64,000 nucleotides of DNA from Takakia lepidozioides (GCA_030704615.1 CM060733.1:45632001-45696000); one strand, 5' to 3'. Shown: positions 23,545 through 36,246, counted from the stretch's first letter. Numbers and translations: made by a program. Notes: generated by a model not told the origin, from the letters alone.

Positions 23545-23595
23545 GCGTGGTGGCTGGATGCATTAGCCTACATTTGCCAGGTTCAAATCTCGCCT
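23545..23595 (+). repeat. tRNA-like SINE unit
   Basis: GTGGCTGGATGCATTAGCC resembles an A box and AGGTTCAAATCTC is a good B box about 30 bases on. Likely a tRNA-derived SINE head. Confidence 0.45.
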
Positions 23596-23689
23596 TATGG
23601 TGCGGTGAGAGTCGTATGTTTAAGGATTTAACTGAAATACCATGAGATTTTTGCATCTCCAAAAAATTTCTAAGTCCCTCAAGCGGATC

Positions 23690-24069
23690 TCCGCTCCTTT
23701 GTTCCCAATCACTGCTCCCATGTTCCCCGCTCCCCTGTTTTCCTTGCTCCCCTGTGTTATTGCTCCCCGCCGCTCCCTTGTTACTGCTCCCCTGTTACTA
23801 CTCCTGGCTCCCTTGTGCTATTGCTCCATTGTTTTATTGCTTCGCCGCTCCAATAATAGGGGAGCGGAGGAGCGGGGAGCAATAACAAGGGAGCAGGGGA
23901 GCGGGGAACAATAGCAGGGGAGCGGAGAACAGAGGAGTAGAGGAACGGGGAGCAATAACAGGGGAGCGGAGGAGCGGGAACAGGGGAGTGCCGTAGTGGA
24001 AACGTGGAGCATGGGACCCTCGGATGGGCGTGAAGCATACACGAGGGAAGGGGGGGGGGGGGGGGGGGG
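23690..24069. repeat. Low-complexity inverted repeat ending in a 20-base G run
   Basis: 23690-23850 is built of GCTCCCCTG / TTATTGCTCCC words on plus; 23855-23990 holds the complementary GGGGAGCGG / AGCAATAAC words. Together they form an imperfect long hairpin about 150 bp per arm. A run of 20 G follows at 24050-24069. Confidence 0.8.
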
Positions 24070-25190
24070 ATTTGACCGCAGGCCTAGGGGGGCACTCCAG
24101 TTAGCTCCGCGGATAAACCATGAACGTCGGATGAAGCCATATCCTTGCAGACTGCTTAATCTTATTGATTAAGACCAATCTACAGTCTCTTAAGCATAAA
24201 AGATCTTAGTTGAAAGGACTGAAGCCTCTTGGTTCATACAAGCAGATGGTAGTCAAGAGAAAACAAGATCTATTATGAGATGATACACATTATCACCATC
24301 TCACGTTCACTCTACACAGAGATACTTCGAATAGCATGGCTTTACTTTAGAGCTCGTCACATCATCACAGAAGTATACAGAATCACTCTGAGTTCCTCTA
24401 AATACATATTGATCACTGATACTCCTACCGCACACCTTCTGAGTTGCGTGCAGTCTTTTTATACTATATTCGAAAGAGTCGTTACAGCCTGCGGTCGTTA
24501 ATGACCATTTGTCTAACTGCCTACGCAACCTAAAAGGTTTGCTAAAAAGTGGCTCGTTGTAGTGGTCGTGAGCCATAGTGGTAAACGGTCCACTACTCCC
24601 TCTATTGGTTAAAGCCGATGCTATCGTGACCGTGTGATATCGTGGTTCACGGCTCACGGTTACTACACTACCCCTTACTGCTCTCGTGATAATGTACCCT
24701 TGTCCCGCCATTGGCTAAGTACCGCGTACTTATTCTAAACACTAAACACAAAAATAGATCATGGATTTCTATGAAGCTTAAAGATTTTGCCCTTTATCGC
24801 ATTTTTACGGTTCAATCATTTCCAATGAAAGAGAGCTTAAGTTATTAAAAAGATGGGTACATTAAGATTGAAGTATGTACTTTTGTTAACATAGAAACTC
24901 TAAGCTTGACCTCAACATATTATATGTCATCCACTTAAGAGCACAAATGTATGCAAGCCATCTTTATACCATCTTATACTCTACCATCTTTAAACCACCT
25001 CTAAGCACAAGTTTATACTCTACCTCAAGTAACAAAGAGGGCGATCCAAAACCTTGAAGCAAGAAAACACCTAGAGAACCATTAGCCCTTATGTTTCTAG
25101 AATAGTGGAATCCCTAATTATGAGATCTTATCTTAAAAGTGGATGGCTCAATCTGCCTCAGCCATCCACATTTGAGGCAATGTATGCCTC
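24070..25190. other. Non-coding spacer
   Basis: No coding signature, RNA gene or element end that I can support. Confidence 0.4.
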
Positions 25191-25600
25191 ACAAGTCACA
25201 AGCCACCACGTCAAGTAGTGGCAGCGGAAGGCGGGTTGTGGGAGGGCGATGTGGCGGATAGGGAGGCAAGGCGTGGGCGTGAGGGTGGGCGCTCAAGGCT
25301 TGGGGGCAGGCGGGCCCCACGCGCCTGCGTGACACTGAGGAATGGGGAGTCAACGGGAGAGCGGGAGGGTTGGGCGCGGAGGACGTGGCGGGGCGGGCAG
25401 TTTTTGCCCGGGCACCCAACACTATCCCTCAAAGTATATGGAACATAGTGCCGAGGGTAGCCGGCCTAACTAAGAGCCACTTCACCTTGCAGCTACTTCA
25501 GTAGTATGTTGTGGCTCCATGAATGGATGGGTGTATAAGGCTCCATGTACAGCTACACCAACTGTTTTTCCATCTATTTATGCACATCTTTAACGGGAGG
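25191..25600. other. GC-rich non-coding patch
   Basis: Sharply GC-rich compared with its AT-rich surroundings (about 25210-25430), giving overlapping open frames on both strands of biased composition (R, G, P, A). Nothing suggests a real gene; it may be a repeat end. Confidence 0.4.
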
Positions 25601-25631
25601 AAATGTGGGAATTGGTTACCCCGCGACAACT

Positions 25632-25694
25632 TGGTAGTAGGATTGAACCCAGAATCACCTCAATGATTCTCAGTAGCGTACTGACTAAGCTACT
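25632..25694 (-). repeat. tRNA-like SINE unit
   Basis: On minus: TAGCTTAGTCAGTACGCTAC (A-box region) then GGGTTCAATCC (B box) about 30 bases later. This is the internal promoter layout of a tRNA-derived SINE. Confidence 0.55.
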
Positions 25695-25699
25695 TAAAT

Positions 25700-26204
25700 T
25701 CGATAAATTTCTTGATCCAAACCATTTACAGCCTTCACCAAAACCGAATAATACACCTTGCTCGGCTTCTCATTCTGGCGTTCCTCCACCTCGTCAATGT
25801 ATGCCATTCGAAGTGATGGATTGCTGCCACAGAGATGACTGTCAATCCAAAGATCGAAAGGTACAAAACTACAGCTAGTGCAAAAACAATATTTGTACTT
25901 TGATACCTAGTAGAAGCTCACTATCAAAGCTATTAGTATTGATTAAGATTAGTTTTCTAAAACTGCATTGTGACAAGTCAAGTAGAAAGTCCAGAAACGT
26001 ACTTGAGCATGAGTTTCAATATCTCGGTAGCACTGTGATGACCTTGACGTTTCTGTTCACCATACATTGGACAAACAACAACATACATGAAAAAAAAGTA
26101 AAAGAAAGTATGACGCCTCCCGAAGGAAGCGTAATTTATGGAGTCACTTCACCCCGAAGGGCTACTGCCTTCCACTAGGAAGATGGACACCTTTATGACA
26201 CACC
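25700..26204. other. Non-coding spacer
   Basis: No gene or element end recognised. Confidence 0.4.
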
Positions 26205-26275
26205 AGACCGTGGTTTGAACCCACAACCACATCCAACGTGGTATGTGCCCATTACCACTGGGCTACATGAACTTC
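26205..26275 (-). repeat. tRNA-like SINE unit
   Basis: On minus: GTAGCCCAGTGGTAATGGGC (A box) and GTGGGTTCAAACCACGG (B box inside a T-arm-like hairpin). It is the best tRNA resemblance in the window. No acceptor stem is complete, so it is a SINE rather than a tRNA gene. Confidence 0.6.
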
Positions 26276-26369
26276 ATACGTGAAATTCATATCAGCAAAT
26301 TCATATCACTTCGCGTTGCTCCGCACTACTAGCGACGAATTCTGAGAACTACGTTCAATTTTTCACAAA

Positions 26370-26660
26370 AAGAGGTGGGTCATCCCCATGGTGTTACATA
26401 CATACATCCCATAATTCATTGTTTTCCGGAAGAAGAACGGCGGAGTGTTGCCGAAGCTATCATATTATGTTTATTTTTCAAAGGAAAGAGGGCCAAAATC
26501 CTGCTGGTCCTTCCTCTTCGGCATCCCCATAGTTTGGAAACATAAAAAAGGGTGGGTCATCCCCATAGTGTTACATTCATACATCCTGCATTTCTTTGTT
26601 TTTCAAAAAAATGGTGGTGTAGAGCAAAAAAAGAGGGCTCCTGCATATTCTTCTTGTTCA
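26370..26660. repeat. Two-copy tandem repeat
   Basis: The phrase GTGGGTCATCCCCATNGTGT followed by TACAT(A/T)CATACATCC, then TTGTTTT..AGAA/AAAA and GGNGTGTNG, occurs at about 26373 and again at about 26552, a period of about 180 bp. Confidence 0.7.
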
Positions 26661-27690
26661 CTCATGCATTGTGGTTAGTTGGATGACACAAGTGACACCG
26701 CAGCGAAAGAGAAGATATCACCTACGCCATCTAGCATGCTATCCTAGAAGTTCTAGTGAGTTTCTTCTCTTATCCTATGTGTATCTCTCTACCATACAAA
26801 CTGAATTGAATGAGCATAAACCACTCTGCGTTTGACCTGTAACTGAAGAACTATGCTGCTGATTGGAGTGATGTTGCGAGTAGGGGCCCGACCAGTGATC
26901 TACACAAGGAAGGGAAATGCAGGTGGAAGACATCGTTGCAAGGAAGAGCTGCCTGGAGACTAAATGCTAATCTTGAACCACATGTGACTACATAATGACC
27001 ATGTCTGCAGCTCAAATTAGCATTGGAAACCAATTAGACTCAAGTCTGGACACCTTGCATACACTTGGGAGGCACTAACATTTCTCACATGACTGCAGGA
27101 GAGAAAAAAATAGATTGAACAACTCCAAAACCCTAAAGTAGGTCAACTACGTCAACCCCTCACCGACAAAAGGTTGAAAGGTCAAACGATTCTCCAATGC
27201 ATTGTTCAATGCAGGGGCCCACATCTGCCCTCAACAGTTAGTGCGAGTTGTGGGCAAACCCATGGACCACCGTCACTTACCCTAATTCTGTCTGCAAGAT
27301 TCTATGTGGCTAGCACCATTGTGGAATCATGCAGGTGAGTTAGGCATAAGCTCAGTCGACAATGCTGCTAGAGAGAGCCCCGACATGATCATATGACAAG
27401 AATTAACTTGCTTATCCAACAAGCAGTTGACTGCTTGACACTACAGCCTCAAACCCCCCAGCATTGTCATTGAGCAACGTCTAATTAACATCTACTGATC
27501 GAAGTTTGTGGAGTAGGAGGGTTCAATCATGCAACAAAGAAGATTATAGCAGTTTTTCAAGTAGAGTGTCTCTGTCATTGGCCAGGCTCCATGGTCGAAA
27601 CTAATTGAAAATTGAAAAATATCATATAAAGAACATTCATAATACAAATCTGTCAGTTGTATCAAAACCTCCCGTTCATTTGTATTCTCA
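26661..27690. other. Non-coding spacer
   Basis: No gene or recognised repeat that I can support. Confidence 0.4.
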
Positions 27691-27699
27691 TGCATGTGT

Positions 27700-27880
27700 C
27701 AGCCAAGTAGCCCTGGAAAAGGGCAAAGAGGTCAATGCTGACATCACCCAAGCTGGGATTGCCCGAGATATCATTCTGGAGACTACTCTAGTTGACATGT
27801 ATGCCAAATGTGGGAGTATGAAGGATGCATTCTCAGTGTTTGACAGAATGGCTAAACAAGATGTGGTAGCCTCCGCAACA
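27700..27880 (+). pseudogene. PPR repeat fragment
   Basis: About 55 residues matching one and a half PPR units of the protein at 33100-35454: ALEKGKEV.ADI..AGI, then LVDMYAKCGSMKDAFSVFD. The frame closes soon after. No start, no other repeats and no DYW domain follow. Confidence 0.8.
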
Positions 27881-27999
27881 ATCCATTGTAGGGCAATAAC
27901 AAGTGCTACGATTTTGAGCTGCGATTTTCAAGCTAAGTGTCTAAGTGTCGGGGCTCAGGAAGAAAACAATGCAGGGATGAAAAGATGACTGGATGGATG

Positions 28000-28680
28000 C
28001 TAAGGTGGCGTACAACATCCAGTGGGAATATTTAAGATGACGTGCGGATGAACGGACTCGACAGTTGGTCATCACTAGCTGGATGGATAAGTAAGCATAG
28101 CTGGATGACAAATAGATGAATGAAGGTGGTAATTAACATAGAAAGGTGTGCTTATTCATCCGTATGGATGAAAAGAAGTAGCTGCAGAAAATCTAGGGAT
28201 GCACGAGTATTATCAGCGTGTAGACGCAAGGGAGATAATTACCCGCGATCTGCCAAATAAAAAAAGCCGAGAGCGATGGGTTAGCCATGGAATTAGCGGT
28301 CTCTCAGCGCACCGTCCGCTGTGGATAGGGGCACCGGGGAAGAATATAAGCAAGTGGTAAGCATGAATCAGGAGCTTGGACTTGTGAGCAATGTGTGAGA
28401 GATGGGCTGATACAGTCCAGACTGAGTGAAATGGTGATTATTTGGTGCATATGGCGAAGGTCTTGTCTCTTGAGATGCAATGTTTGGAGCATATAGATGG
28501 ATTAGATGCTTAAGGATTGGGGGTTTGAATTTGAGATAGGGACCCATCAGATTATGCCAGAACTAAAGCAGGTTGATGACAAGATCTTCAAATTATTGTT
28601 TTGAGGGAAAGCATCATGGGCACTTAGAGCACAAATAGTTAATCGGACCAAGAGTATACTCATGGCAACTTATAGGTGTT
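28000..28680. other. Non-coding spacer
   Basis: Contains repeated GGATGNATNA-type words. No gene seen. Confidence 0.4.
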
Positions 28681-28684
28681 TGAT

Positions 28685-31170
28685 TCATTTCCATAATCTA
28701 CAATGGAGATGGAAAACCCTTGGAATCATAATGACAAGTAGTATAGATCTTGGGCACTTGAGAACACAAATGAACGTAACGTTGTTGGGTGTCACCCCTT
28801 CCTGTATCATTTGATCATAGATATCTAAAGCCTCCACACCAAACCCATGCAAAGCATATCCTGCGATCGACATTGCGTTGGGATTGCGCTCCATGATACC
28901 ACATCTTGCTCAGCCATGTTGTCAAACACTTCCCGTGTATCCTTTAAGCTGCCGCATTTAGCATACCTATTAAAAAATGCATTTTCTAAGGAGATCTATG
29001 AGGCAATTCCATCTTTGATGATGTCAGCATGGACCTCCTCCAGGGCTGTTATGCTAGCACATGCATTGAGAATGGAAATGAACGTGACCTTGTTGGGCGT
29101 TATGCCTTCCCGTATCATCTGCTCATACATCTCAAAAGCCTCCATCATCGCACTCCATGAGACCACATTTCATTGAGACGTTTTGTCAAAAACTAGTCTG
29201 GCATCGTTCAAGCTCCCATACTTGGCATACATATCGACAAGGGCAGTCTCCAAAATGATGTCAGCTCATGGACCTCTGTACATTTTTGATGATTGTCACC
29301 ATGGACCATTTTCCAGGGCTGCCAGGCTTGCACAAGCATTACAAACGCACACAAACGTGATGTGGTGGCACTTCATCCGTTCCCCTATCATTTGCTCATA
29401 GGTTTCCAAGGCCTCCGTCCTGCGCCCCTGCTGTGCAGATCCTGCAAGCATCGCGTTCCACGACACCAAATCTCGTTCAGCCATATTTTTGAACACTCCC
29501 ACCGCATCCTCAGGCACATATCCCCAAATGAGGTTGAGGTGCCTGATTCTATCAACTGTGCTGCTGCAGCTACTGCCTTTAGTTGACCATCTACCCATGC
29601 AGGGTTATTGTAGCTATTGATCCACATGGAATCATAGGTCATCTGGAGCTTGAAGTCTGGCCCTCTTGGATGAATCTATCCACCCACATGCTATCCCTGC
29701 TCCTTCAGCTATCCATGCCTCTGCACAAATCATACATACATCCTTGCCTTGCTGCTATCAACTGACAATGACAGCCTAGATTTGTTCTAGGAAGCACCCA
29801 ACTCAACTTATCACACTAGTTCCTATGCTCAATTGCATCTGCTACTCTCTGTAATCCAGCAGACATTCACCTTTTGCCTCCATTGTCGGGCCACTATTGA
29901 CTTGGGTTAGAAAAGTATTCATTCCACAACCTCTCCTCGTCTCTATTACCTGTTTCTAGATACTTCCCTGTTGTCACATTGGCAGTATCATGTCAAAGTC
30001 AACCTCCAAACTATCAAAGGTTCATTCAACCAACTAACTTGCAAAATTCAACATGAAAATTTAGGGCCGATTGTGATAAGAGGGAAAAACAGGGTGAAAT
30101 GTGTTGAAGAAGGTGCCTTCATTAGCAATGCCTGAATTTATCAATTGTATGTGGCTTCCAGTTGACCATCTACCCATGCAGGTTTCTTGTAGCTATCATT
30201 CCACAGAGAATCATAGGTGATCTGGAGCTTGAAATCCGGCCCTCTTCGATAAATCTGAATCCACATCTCAGGGTCGAATTTGATGAGAAGGCAAAACAAG
30301 TTGACATAGGTCGAAGAAGAAGGTGCCCTCACCACATTGTCCTTGACCTTGTTTCATTGACCCATGGACACATGCTAGCAGCTGACACTGACCAACCCAA
30401 TTCTGAATTGTATCTGCTTCTCTCTATAGTCCAACAGGCATTCACCTTTTTGTCTCTATTGTTCCACCATTGACTGGGGTCGGAAAAGTGTTCATCCCCA
30501 AAACTTCTCCTCATCTCTGTTATCTGTTTTTGGATATTTTCCTGTTGCCACAACGACAGTAACTTGTCACGGCCGAGTCTGAGAGAGGGCAAAACAGGCT
30601 GAAATAGGTCGAAGAAGAAGGTGCCCTCACCACATTGTCCTTGACCTTGTGTCATGACCCATGGAGGATTTGGCCGACCATCAACCCAAAAGGACCTCTG
30701 TGTGTGTTGTTTGTGTCTGTAGTCAGGTAATGTCAGATTGGTATGTGAGAATCGCCACGATGTAGCTGAGCAGGCAGAGATTGAAACACGGCCTGCTAAG
30801 ACCAAGCTGAATCTCCGAAGAACCTTGTAAATATCAGGAAGAATACCAAATCATGGTACTAAGAGCCCACATTTGCAGGATGGACAAACTTCTTCACATA
30901 GTACATTAAGAAAAGCCACATCTTGCGATTGCGGTTGTCCCACCATCGTGAGAGCTCCTGCTGTGTACTCGTAATCTGTGAATGTCTCCATCTGTGAATC
31001 GCGATCGGCCTGTGAAACCCCTCCTGCAGTCAAGAAGATAAAGAAACGGGCACTTTGGGCAGTTTCGAAAAACTTGGCGCGACGAATCCATTGGCGTTTT
31101 TAGGCGGGCAGTCTGGGCAGATTGAAAAACATTGGCGACGATGACGTGGTGACAATGACGTGGCACTATG
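28685..31170 (-). pseudogene. OSB-PDF / PPR gene, decayed inverted paralogue
   Basis: Minus-strand relative of the gene at 31727-35454, read leftward. From its start side it has PDF-motif pieces: a HxxHxQRSFWVDGRPNPPWV block (about 30680), DPSQWWNNRDKKVN (about 30480), GPDFKLQITYDSLW with PAWVDGQLEA (about 30170-30250), and a second similar copy, TYDSMW..PAWVDGQL (about 29590-29640). Then come PPR units with AVGVFKNMAERDLVSWNAML, ALETYEQM and ACASLAALE (29300-29540), and further units in shifted frames to about 28740. Several frameshifts are present and no DYW domain is found. The acceptor before the PDFK exon is conserved with the plus copy (..CAG then AT(T/C)..CGAAGAGG / ..CCAAGAGG). Confidence 0.75.
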
Positions 31171-31726
31171 GCACCCTATTCCTGCTCTACGCTAAACTAG
31201 CTTCCGACCTTCTGTCGTCGCTAGAATCACGAGGATCAGATGCTTGGCAGCATACCTGCATAAAGGGTTCTCTTAGACAATCCCTTGAGCTCTAGTTGTG
31301 GGCTGTTTGTGGCCCCTCTCTTGTTTCATTTTCCTCTTGTCCCATGAGCTCTTTGAACTTCTCGCGGACGTTATAACGTACCATTTCATTTCATAGTGCA
31401 TACTGAGTTTCTCCTGAAATTTGTCGAGGAATCTAAAAGCGGTTTTGAATAGTAAAATCCCAAGAACCACATCAATCAAGTTGCGGCGACGACCATCATT
31501 TGTGCCACTCTCTAATAAGAAAACATCTACACAACCATGGCTCAAGAGCCAGAGTATATCAGATTCGAGGTCGAAGTGATGCATACGGATTTCCACCTAC
31601 TACATCAGCTCCTCTATATTTGGTCACAGAGGTGAAAGTGACCTTAAAGCAGTCTTATGGGAAACAAAATTTGCGGATCCGAAAGATTTCCGAAATCAAC
31701 CAAGGCCCTGTCGTCTAGTTCCGGTC
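31171..31726. promoter_or_regulatory. Head-to-head intergenic region of the OSB/PPR pair
   Basis: Both paralogues are read away from this region. A short plus-strand open stretch (about 31500-31718) might be a first exon, with beta-rich hydrophobic residues as in an OB-fold, but I cannot show it. Confidence 0.35.
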
Positions 31727-34700
31727 ATGCGAGAGGCCTTGCGTCGCGGATCAAGGGGCCGGGATGTAGTGAGAAAGCGGCAGAGGATACATTTTTTGGT
31801 CCGTGTACTTCCAACCCCGATGCCAGAATCGATCGCAACATGCTCCTGTATAGATGGGAAACGATCATCCAGCTTCAAGGATCACGCACAAGAGGTTCTT
31901 TGGATTGAGGATTGGTTGAATCCTCTTTGGGTGAAAGAGAAGCTAATTGCAAAGAGTCAAGATCGAAAACAGTCCGGCGATGGTGGGAGGATGTCCGAGT
32001 GCGATTCCGATTTTGGAGTGGATGGCGGAGCTCCTTCGAAGCCTGGACATGAAAGTGAGTATGACTGGCAGCCTGATGAAAGGGCAGCATTTGATGCACA
32101 AGTTCGTTTAGTATCTTCAATTGTGGACATGTTTGCATGTTCCTCATTGTGTTGCTTCAGATACAACCTAGACTGACTCGATGAATGTCAAAGCTAAATT
32201 AGCACTACTCCGTAAAGAACCTAACGTTTCGGTGCTCTTGGATTTCCGGCATGAAGGTCAACCGTAGAGCATGGGACAGCGTTGGCAAAAGGTTTATAAA
32301 ATTCCTACAAAATGGTGGGACAACAGCGGTGGCAAAGTGCGTCTTTTTTCATGCATAATGTGAAGGAGTATGTTCCTTTTCCTGTCGGTACCATAGGTTG
32401 TTCTTCTTAAGCAGGCCATGAATATATGTTGCCCAAGGGATTTTTCCTCATGTTCGCAAGCTATTTGGGAGGTTCAGCTTGGTCTGAGGAGGCTGTGTTT
32501 AAAACCATGGCTGATCAGCTCCTCCACCCTGTTTTCACAGACCAATCAAAGAGCACCAGTAGACATATTCAGCGCGCACAAGGGAGCAGAAGGACTCCTT
32601 TTGATTGAGGGTTGGCTAAAATCTCCATGGGTGGAAAAGCTAGTTGCTGCAATGACACAAGGTCAAGCACATTGTGGTGAGGGCACTCTCTTCTTCCAAC
32701 ACACTGAGGCTGGTTTTGTCCACTTTATCAGATTCATCCCTGTTTTGTAATCATGGGTTTTGACAGTTAGCCATTTGGGTGACTCTTTGACATTTTATTA
32801 CTACCTGTGGGAATTGCAGGGAAATATCCAAAACTAGGGAATAGAGATGAGGAGAAGCTTTGGAAGGAATATGTTCCATGGGACAATCAAGGCAGAAAGG
32901 TGAATGCCTCTTACTTTACACAAACGCAGAAGCAGATGGCAACTTTCTTGCAAATTGTCATCCTCCCTCTCTCCCAAACACACATTTTTGAAGTCTTGTC
33001 AGTAATAGCAAAGGAACTAGTATGTGGTAAGTAGGGGTCAAGTAAATCCTGGGTTGTCATTGTCGGCTATTAGTAGCAAGAGGGAGGATCAATGTATTAT
33101 TGTTGTCTGAGCCAGGGATAGATGGAGGCAGGAATGGAGTGAGGGTGCAGATCGATCCAAGAGGACTGGATTTCAAGTACAGGAGTACACATGAGGCAGT
33201 GTGGATAGACAGCAACAAGATATCTGCATGGGTAGATGGTCATCTGGAAGCACCTGCAAGACAGTTTACAGAATCAGGCACCTCTGCCATGACCGCTCCT
33301 AAAAATGGACCAAGAGATGGAGTCTGCAAGATCTCTTCTGCCACTTGTAGGCATGTGAGGATTCTATGTAAGGCAGGACACCTGAAAGAGGCTATGCATA
33401 TTTTGAACCGAGGGGGCATTTCAGCAGACTCTAATACGTATGTGTGTCTTTTGCAAAACTGCATGAAGGTGAAAGGCCTAGCCACGGGAAAGCAGGTGCA
33501 CGCCCACATCGTCCAAAGTGGATTTAAGCCAAATGTATTTCTATACAACACCCTTCTCAACATGTATGTCAAGTGCAGGAGCATCATGCATGCACACAGA
33601 TTGTTTGATAATATGCCTGAACGAAATATGTTCTCGTGGACTATAATGATGGCAGGATACACTGAGCATGGGTGTAGCAGGAATGCCTTGGAGATTTATG
33701 AGCAAATGATACAGGGAGGAGTGACGCCCGACCAGGTGACATATATATGCGTTCTCAAGGCGTGTGCCAGCCTGGCAGCCCTGGAAAAGGGCAAAGAGGT
33801 CCATTCTGACATCATGAAAGCTGGAATTGTACCAAACATCATTCTGGAGACTGCCCTTGTTGACATGTATGCCAAATGCGGAAGCATCAAGGATGCGAAG
33901 GGAGTTTTTGATAACATGGCTGAACGAAATGTGGTCTCATGGAGTGCGATGATCACAGGATATTCCCAGCAGGGATGTGGGATGGAGGCTTTAGAGACAT
34001 ACAGACAAATGATCCGGGAAGGGGTGAAGCCCAACCAGGTCTCGTTTGTTAGCATTTGCAATGCGTGTGCAAGCTTGGCATCCCTGGAAAGGAGCAAAGA
34101 GCTCCATACTGACATTAGGAAAGCTGGAATTGTACCAAATGTCATTCTGAACACTACCCTAGTAGATATGTATGCCAAATGTGGAAGCATTCAGGATGCA
34201 AAGACGGTGTTCGACAACATGTGTGAACGAAATGTAGTCTCATGGAATGCAATGATCGCAGGATATGTCCAGAATGGGTGTGGGATGGAGGCTTTAGAGA
34301 CCTATGAGCAAATGATACAGGAAGGGGCGAAGCCCAGCCAGGTTACGTTTGTGGGTGTTTGCAATGCGTGTGCCAGCCTAGCAGCCCTGGAAATTGGCAA
34401 AGTGGTCCATGGTGACATCATGAAAGCTGGAATTGTGCCTAATATCATCTTGAATACTGCCCTCGTGGACATGTATTCCAAATGTGGGAGCATCAAGGAT
34501 GCAGAGGGTGTGTTCAACAAAATGTCCACACAAAATGTGGTGTCGTGCAATTCGATGATTGCGGGATATGTCAAGCATGGTTGTCATACGGAGGCCCTGC
34601 AACTATTTGAAGAAATGGGAAAGGAAGGCTTGAAGCCAAACAGTATCACTTTAGTATGTGTCCTCTCTGCTTGTAGTCATGTCGGCCTATTAGATGAAGG

Positions 34701-35454
34701 TAGACACTACTTCAATTCCCTGAGTCAAGATGATGGCCTCACCATGGAGCACTTCGGTTGCATGGTGGACCTTCTTGGCCGTGCAGGGCGATTGGATGAG
34801 GCAGAGGATTTCATCAACAAAATGCCAATTGAACCAGATGTTGTTGTGTGGGGGGCCTTGCTTGGTGCCTGCAGAATCCATGGTAATGTAGATGTAGCCG
34901 AACGTGCGGCAAAATCCATTCTCAAGTTGGATCCGCAGGATGTTGGAACTTATGTGTTGCTATCAAACATCTATGCAGCAGCCAACAGGTGGGACGATAC
35001 CGCAAAGGTGAGAAAAATGATGAAGGTCAGAGGTGTCAAAAAAGAGCCAGGTCGCTGCTCCATTGAGGTCAGCGACAAGGTGCACACCTTTATTGTTGAT
35101 GACAAACTGCATCCACGAATTGAGGAAATCCATGCTGAGGTGAGAAGATTATCTGGGCAGCTGAAGGAGGCGGGGTACGTGCCTGACACGCACTTTGTAT
35201 TGCATGATGTGGAAGAGGAGCAAAAGGAATTTTCTCTTTGCCACCACAACGAGAAGCTGGCCATTGCCTTTGGGCTGATCAGCACAGCCCCTGGGATGCC
35301 CCTCCATGTCATCAAGAACCTTCGTGTGTGTGGTGACTGCCACACGGCCACCAAGTTCATCTCCAACATTGTTGGCCGAGCAATTATTGTACGGGATGCC
35401 AACCGATTTCACCACTTCCAAGATGGGGTTTGTTCTTGTGGGGATTACTGGTGA
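31727..35454 (+). CDS. OSB-like PDF motifs joined to a PLS-class PPR protein with DYW domain
   Basis: Organelle RNA-editing factor type. The last exon (from about 33151 to the stop at 35454) is intact. It opens with a PDF-motif half (GLDFKYRSTHEAVW, then ISAWVDGHLEA), has a short linker, then roughly a dozen PPR units of P/L/S type (about 33430-34830), E/E+ regions, and a DYW cytidine-deaminase domain with HNEKLAIAF (about 35242), CGDCH (about 35330) and the terminal CGDYW. Further PDF motifs lie upstream in probable exons: SFKDHAQEVLWIEDWLNPLW (about 31870-31930), LLLIEGWLKSPWVEKL (about 32590-32650) and KLWKEYVPWDN..KVNASY (about 32850-32910). PDF motifs are known from OSB ssDNA-binding proteins of plant organelles. 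No in-frame ATG opens the last exon before 33289, which supports an upstream exon. The exon map upstream is uncertain and no OB fold was identified. Confidence 0.75.
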
Positions 35455-35613
35455 GAAAATGTTTTCCTTGGAAGGTGTATATGACTTGCTTAATCCATTG
35501 ACTCTGCAGCTGTGTGGTACATTTAATGTTCCCTGGGGACATAGGTTATGATATACTGATTTGAGAGCATTTCCTGAGTTGTCATATCTACCCTGCAAGA
35601 GCCATGCCATCAA

Positions 35614-36246
35614 CTAATCATACAGCCTGCACTGAATTTTCAGATCAGAACTTGTCTGTGTAATTCCCATGTGAAAATGAGGTGCAAAGCCTGGTATAGA
35701 TGTTGAACCCAAATGAACACGACTTGTCACAAAAAAGAGAGAGCTGTGGTGGTGCTCCATAGCTAAGCCTTCGGCTGCTCTGGCAACATGGCTGGCTGAG
35801 CCCTTGGAAGTCTCATATAACACAAGTTGATGCCTACTGCTACTGCTACTGAACTTGCGCGAATTGTTCGCGAACAGTTGCCAGTCAGGAGCATGACTAG
35901 ACAGCAAACAATGTTCCAACGATTTCATTATCCCCGAGCTACAACAGGTGCATAAAAGAGCTTCCTGAAACTCAAGCCATTCCCCCACTTTTAGAACGCC
36001 GTTTGCTATCTGCCATAAGAAGGCTGAGATTTTAGCTGGTCTTGACTCAAGCCAAACAGAGCCCCAGATCACATTCCAGTATTTGTCCTGAAACCCATGA
36101 AGATCCCAGCGCTCATTCCAGTTGGTCTGCATAGACTGAGCCTGGGTGAGTGCCTTGTAGGCCTTTTCTGTGGTATAGGAGAAAAAGGGGTCCTGAGAGC
36201 GAGCGAATGTCCAAGACCATTCCTTTGGGTCGAATTGGAGTTCCAT
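35614..36246 (-). pseudogene. LINE ORF2 fragment (zf-RVT)
   Basis: Minus strand, same family as 21987-23060. It shares WSW.F, FF.Y...KAYKAL, GSVWLESRPAKISAFLWQ(I/V)A, VLKVG, and a CTCC..SLEHCL zinc cluster. It degrades after about 35900. The 5' part of the LINE is missing. Confidence 0.75.

Noticed and set aside
25189-25448. GC-rich ORFs on both strands
   Set aside because: Composition-driven; no domain pattern and no conservation clue.
26205-26275. A genuine tRNA gene
   Set aside because: A and B boxes are good, but no paired acceptor stem or anticodon arm could be drawn.
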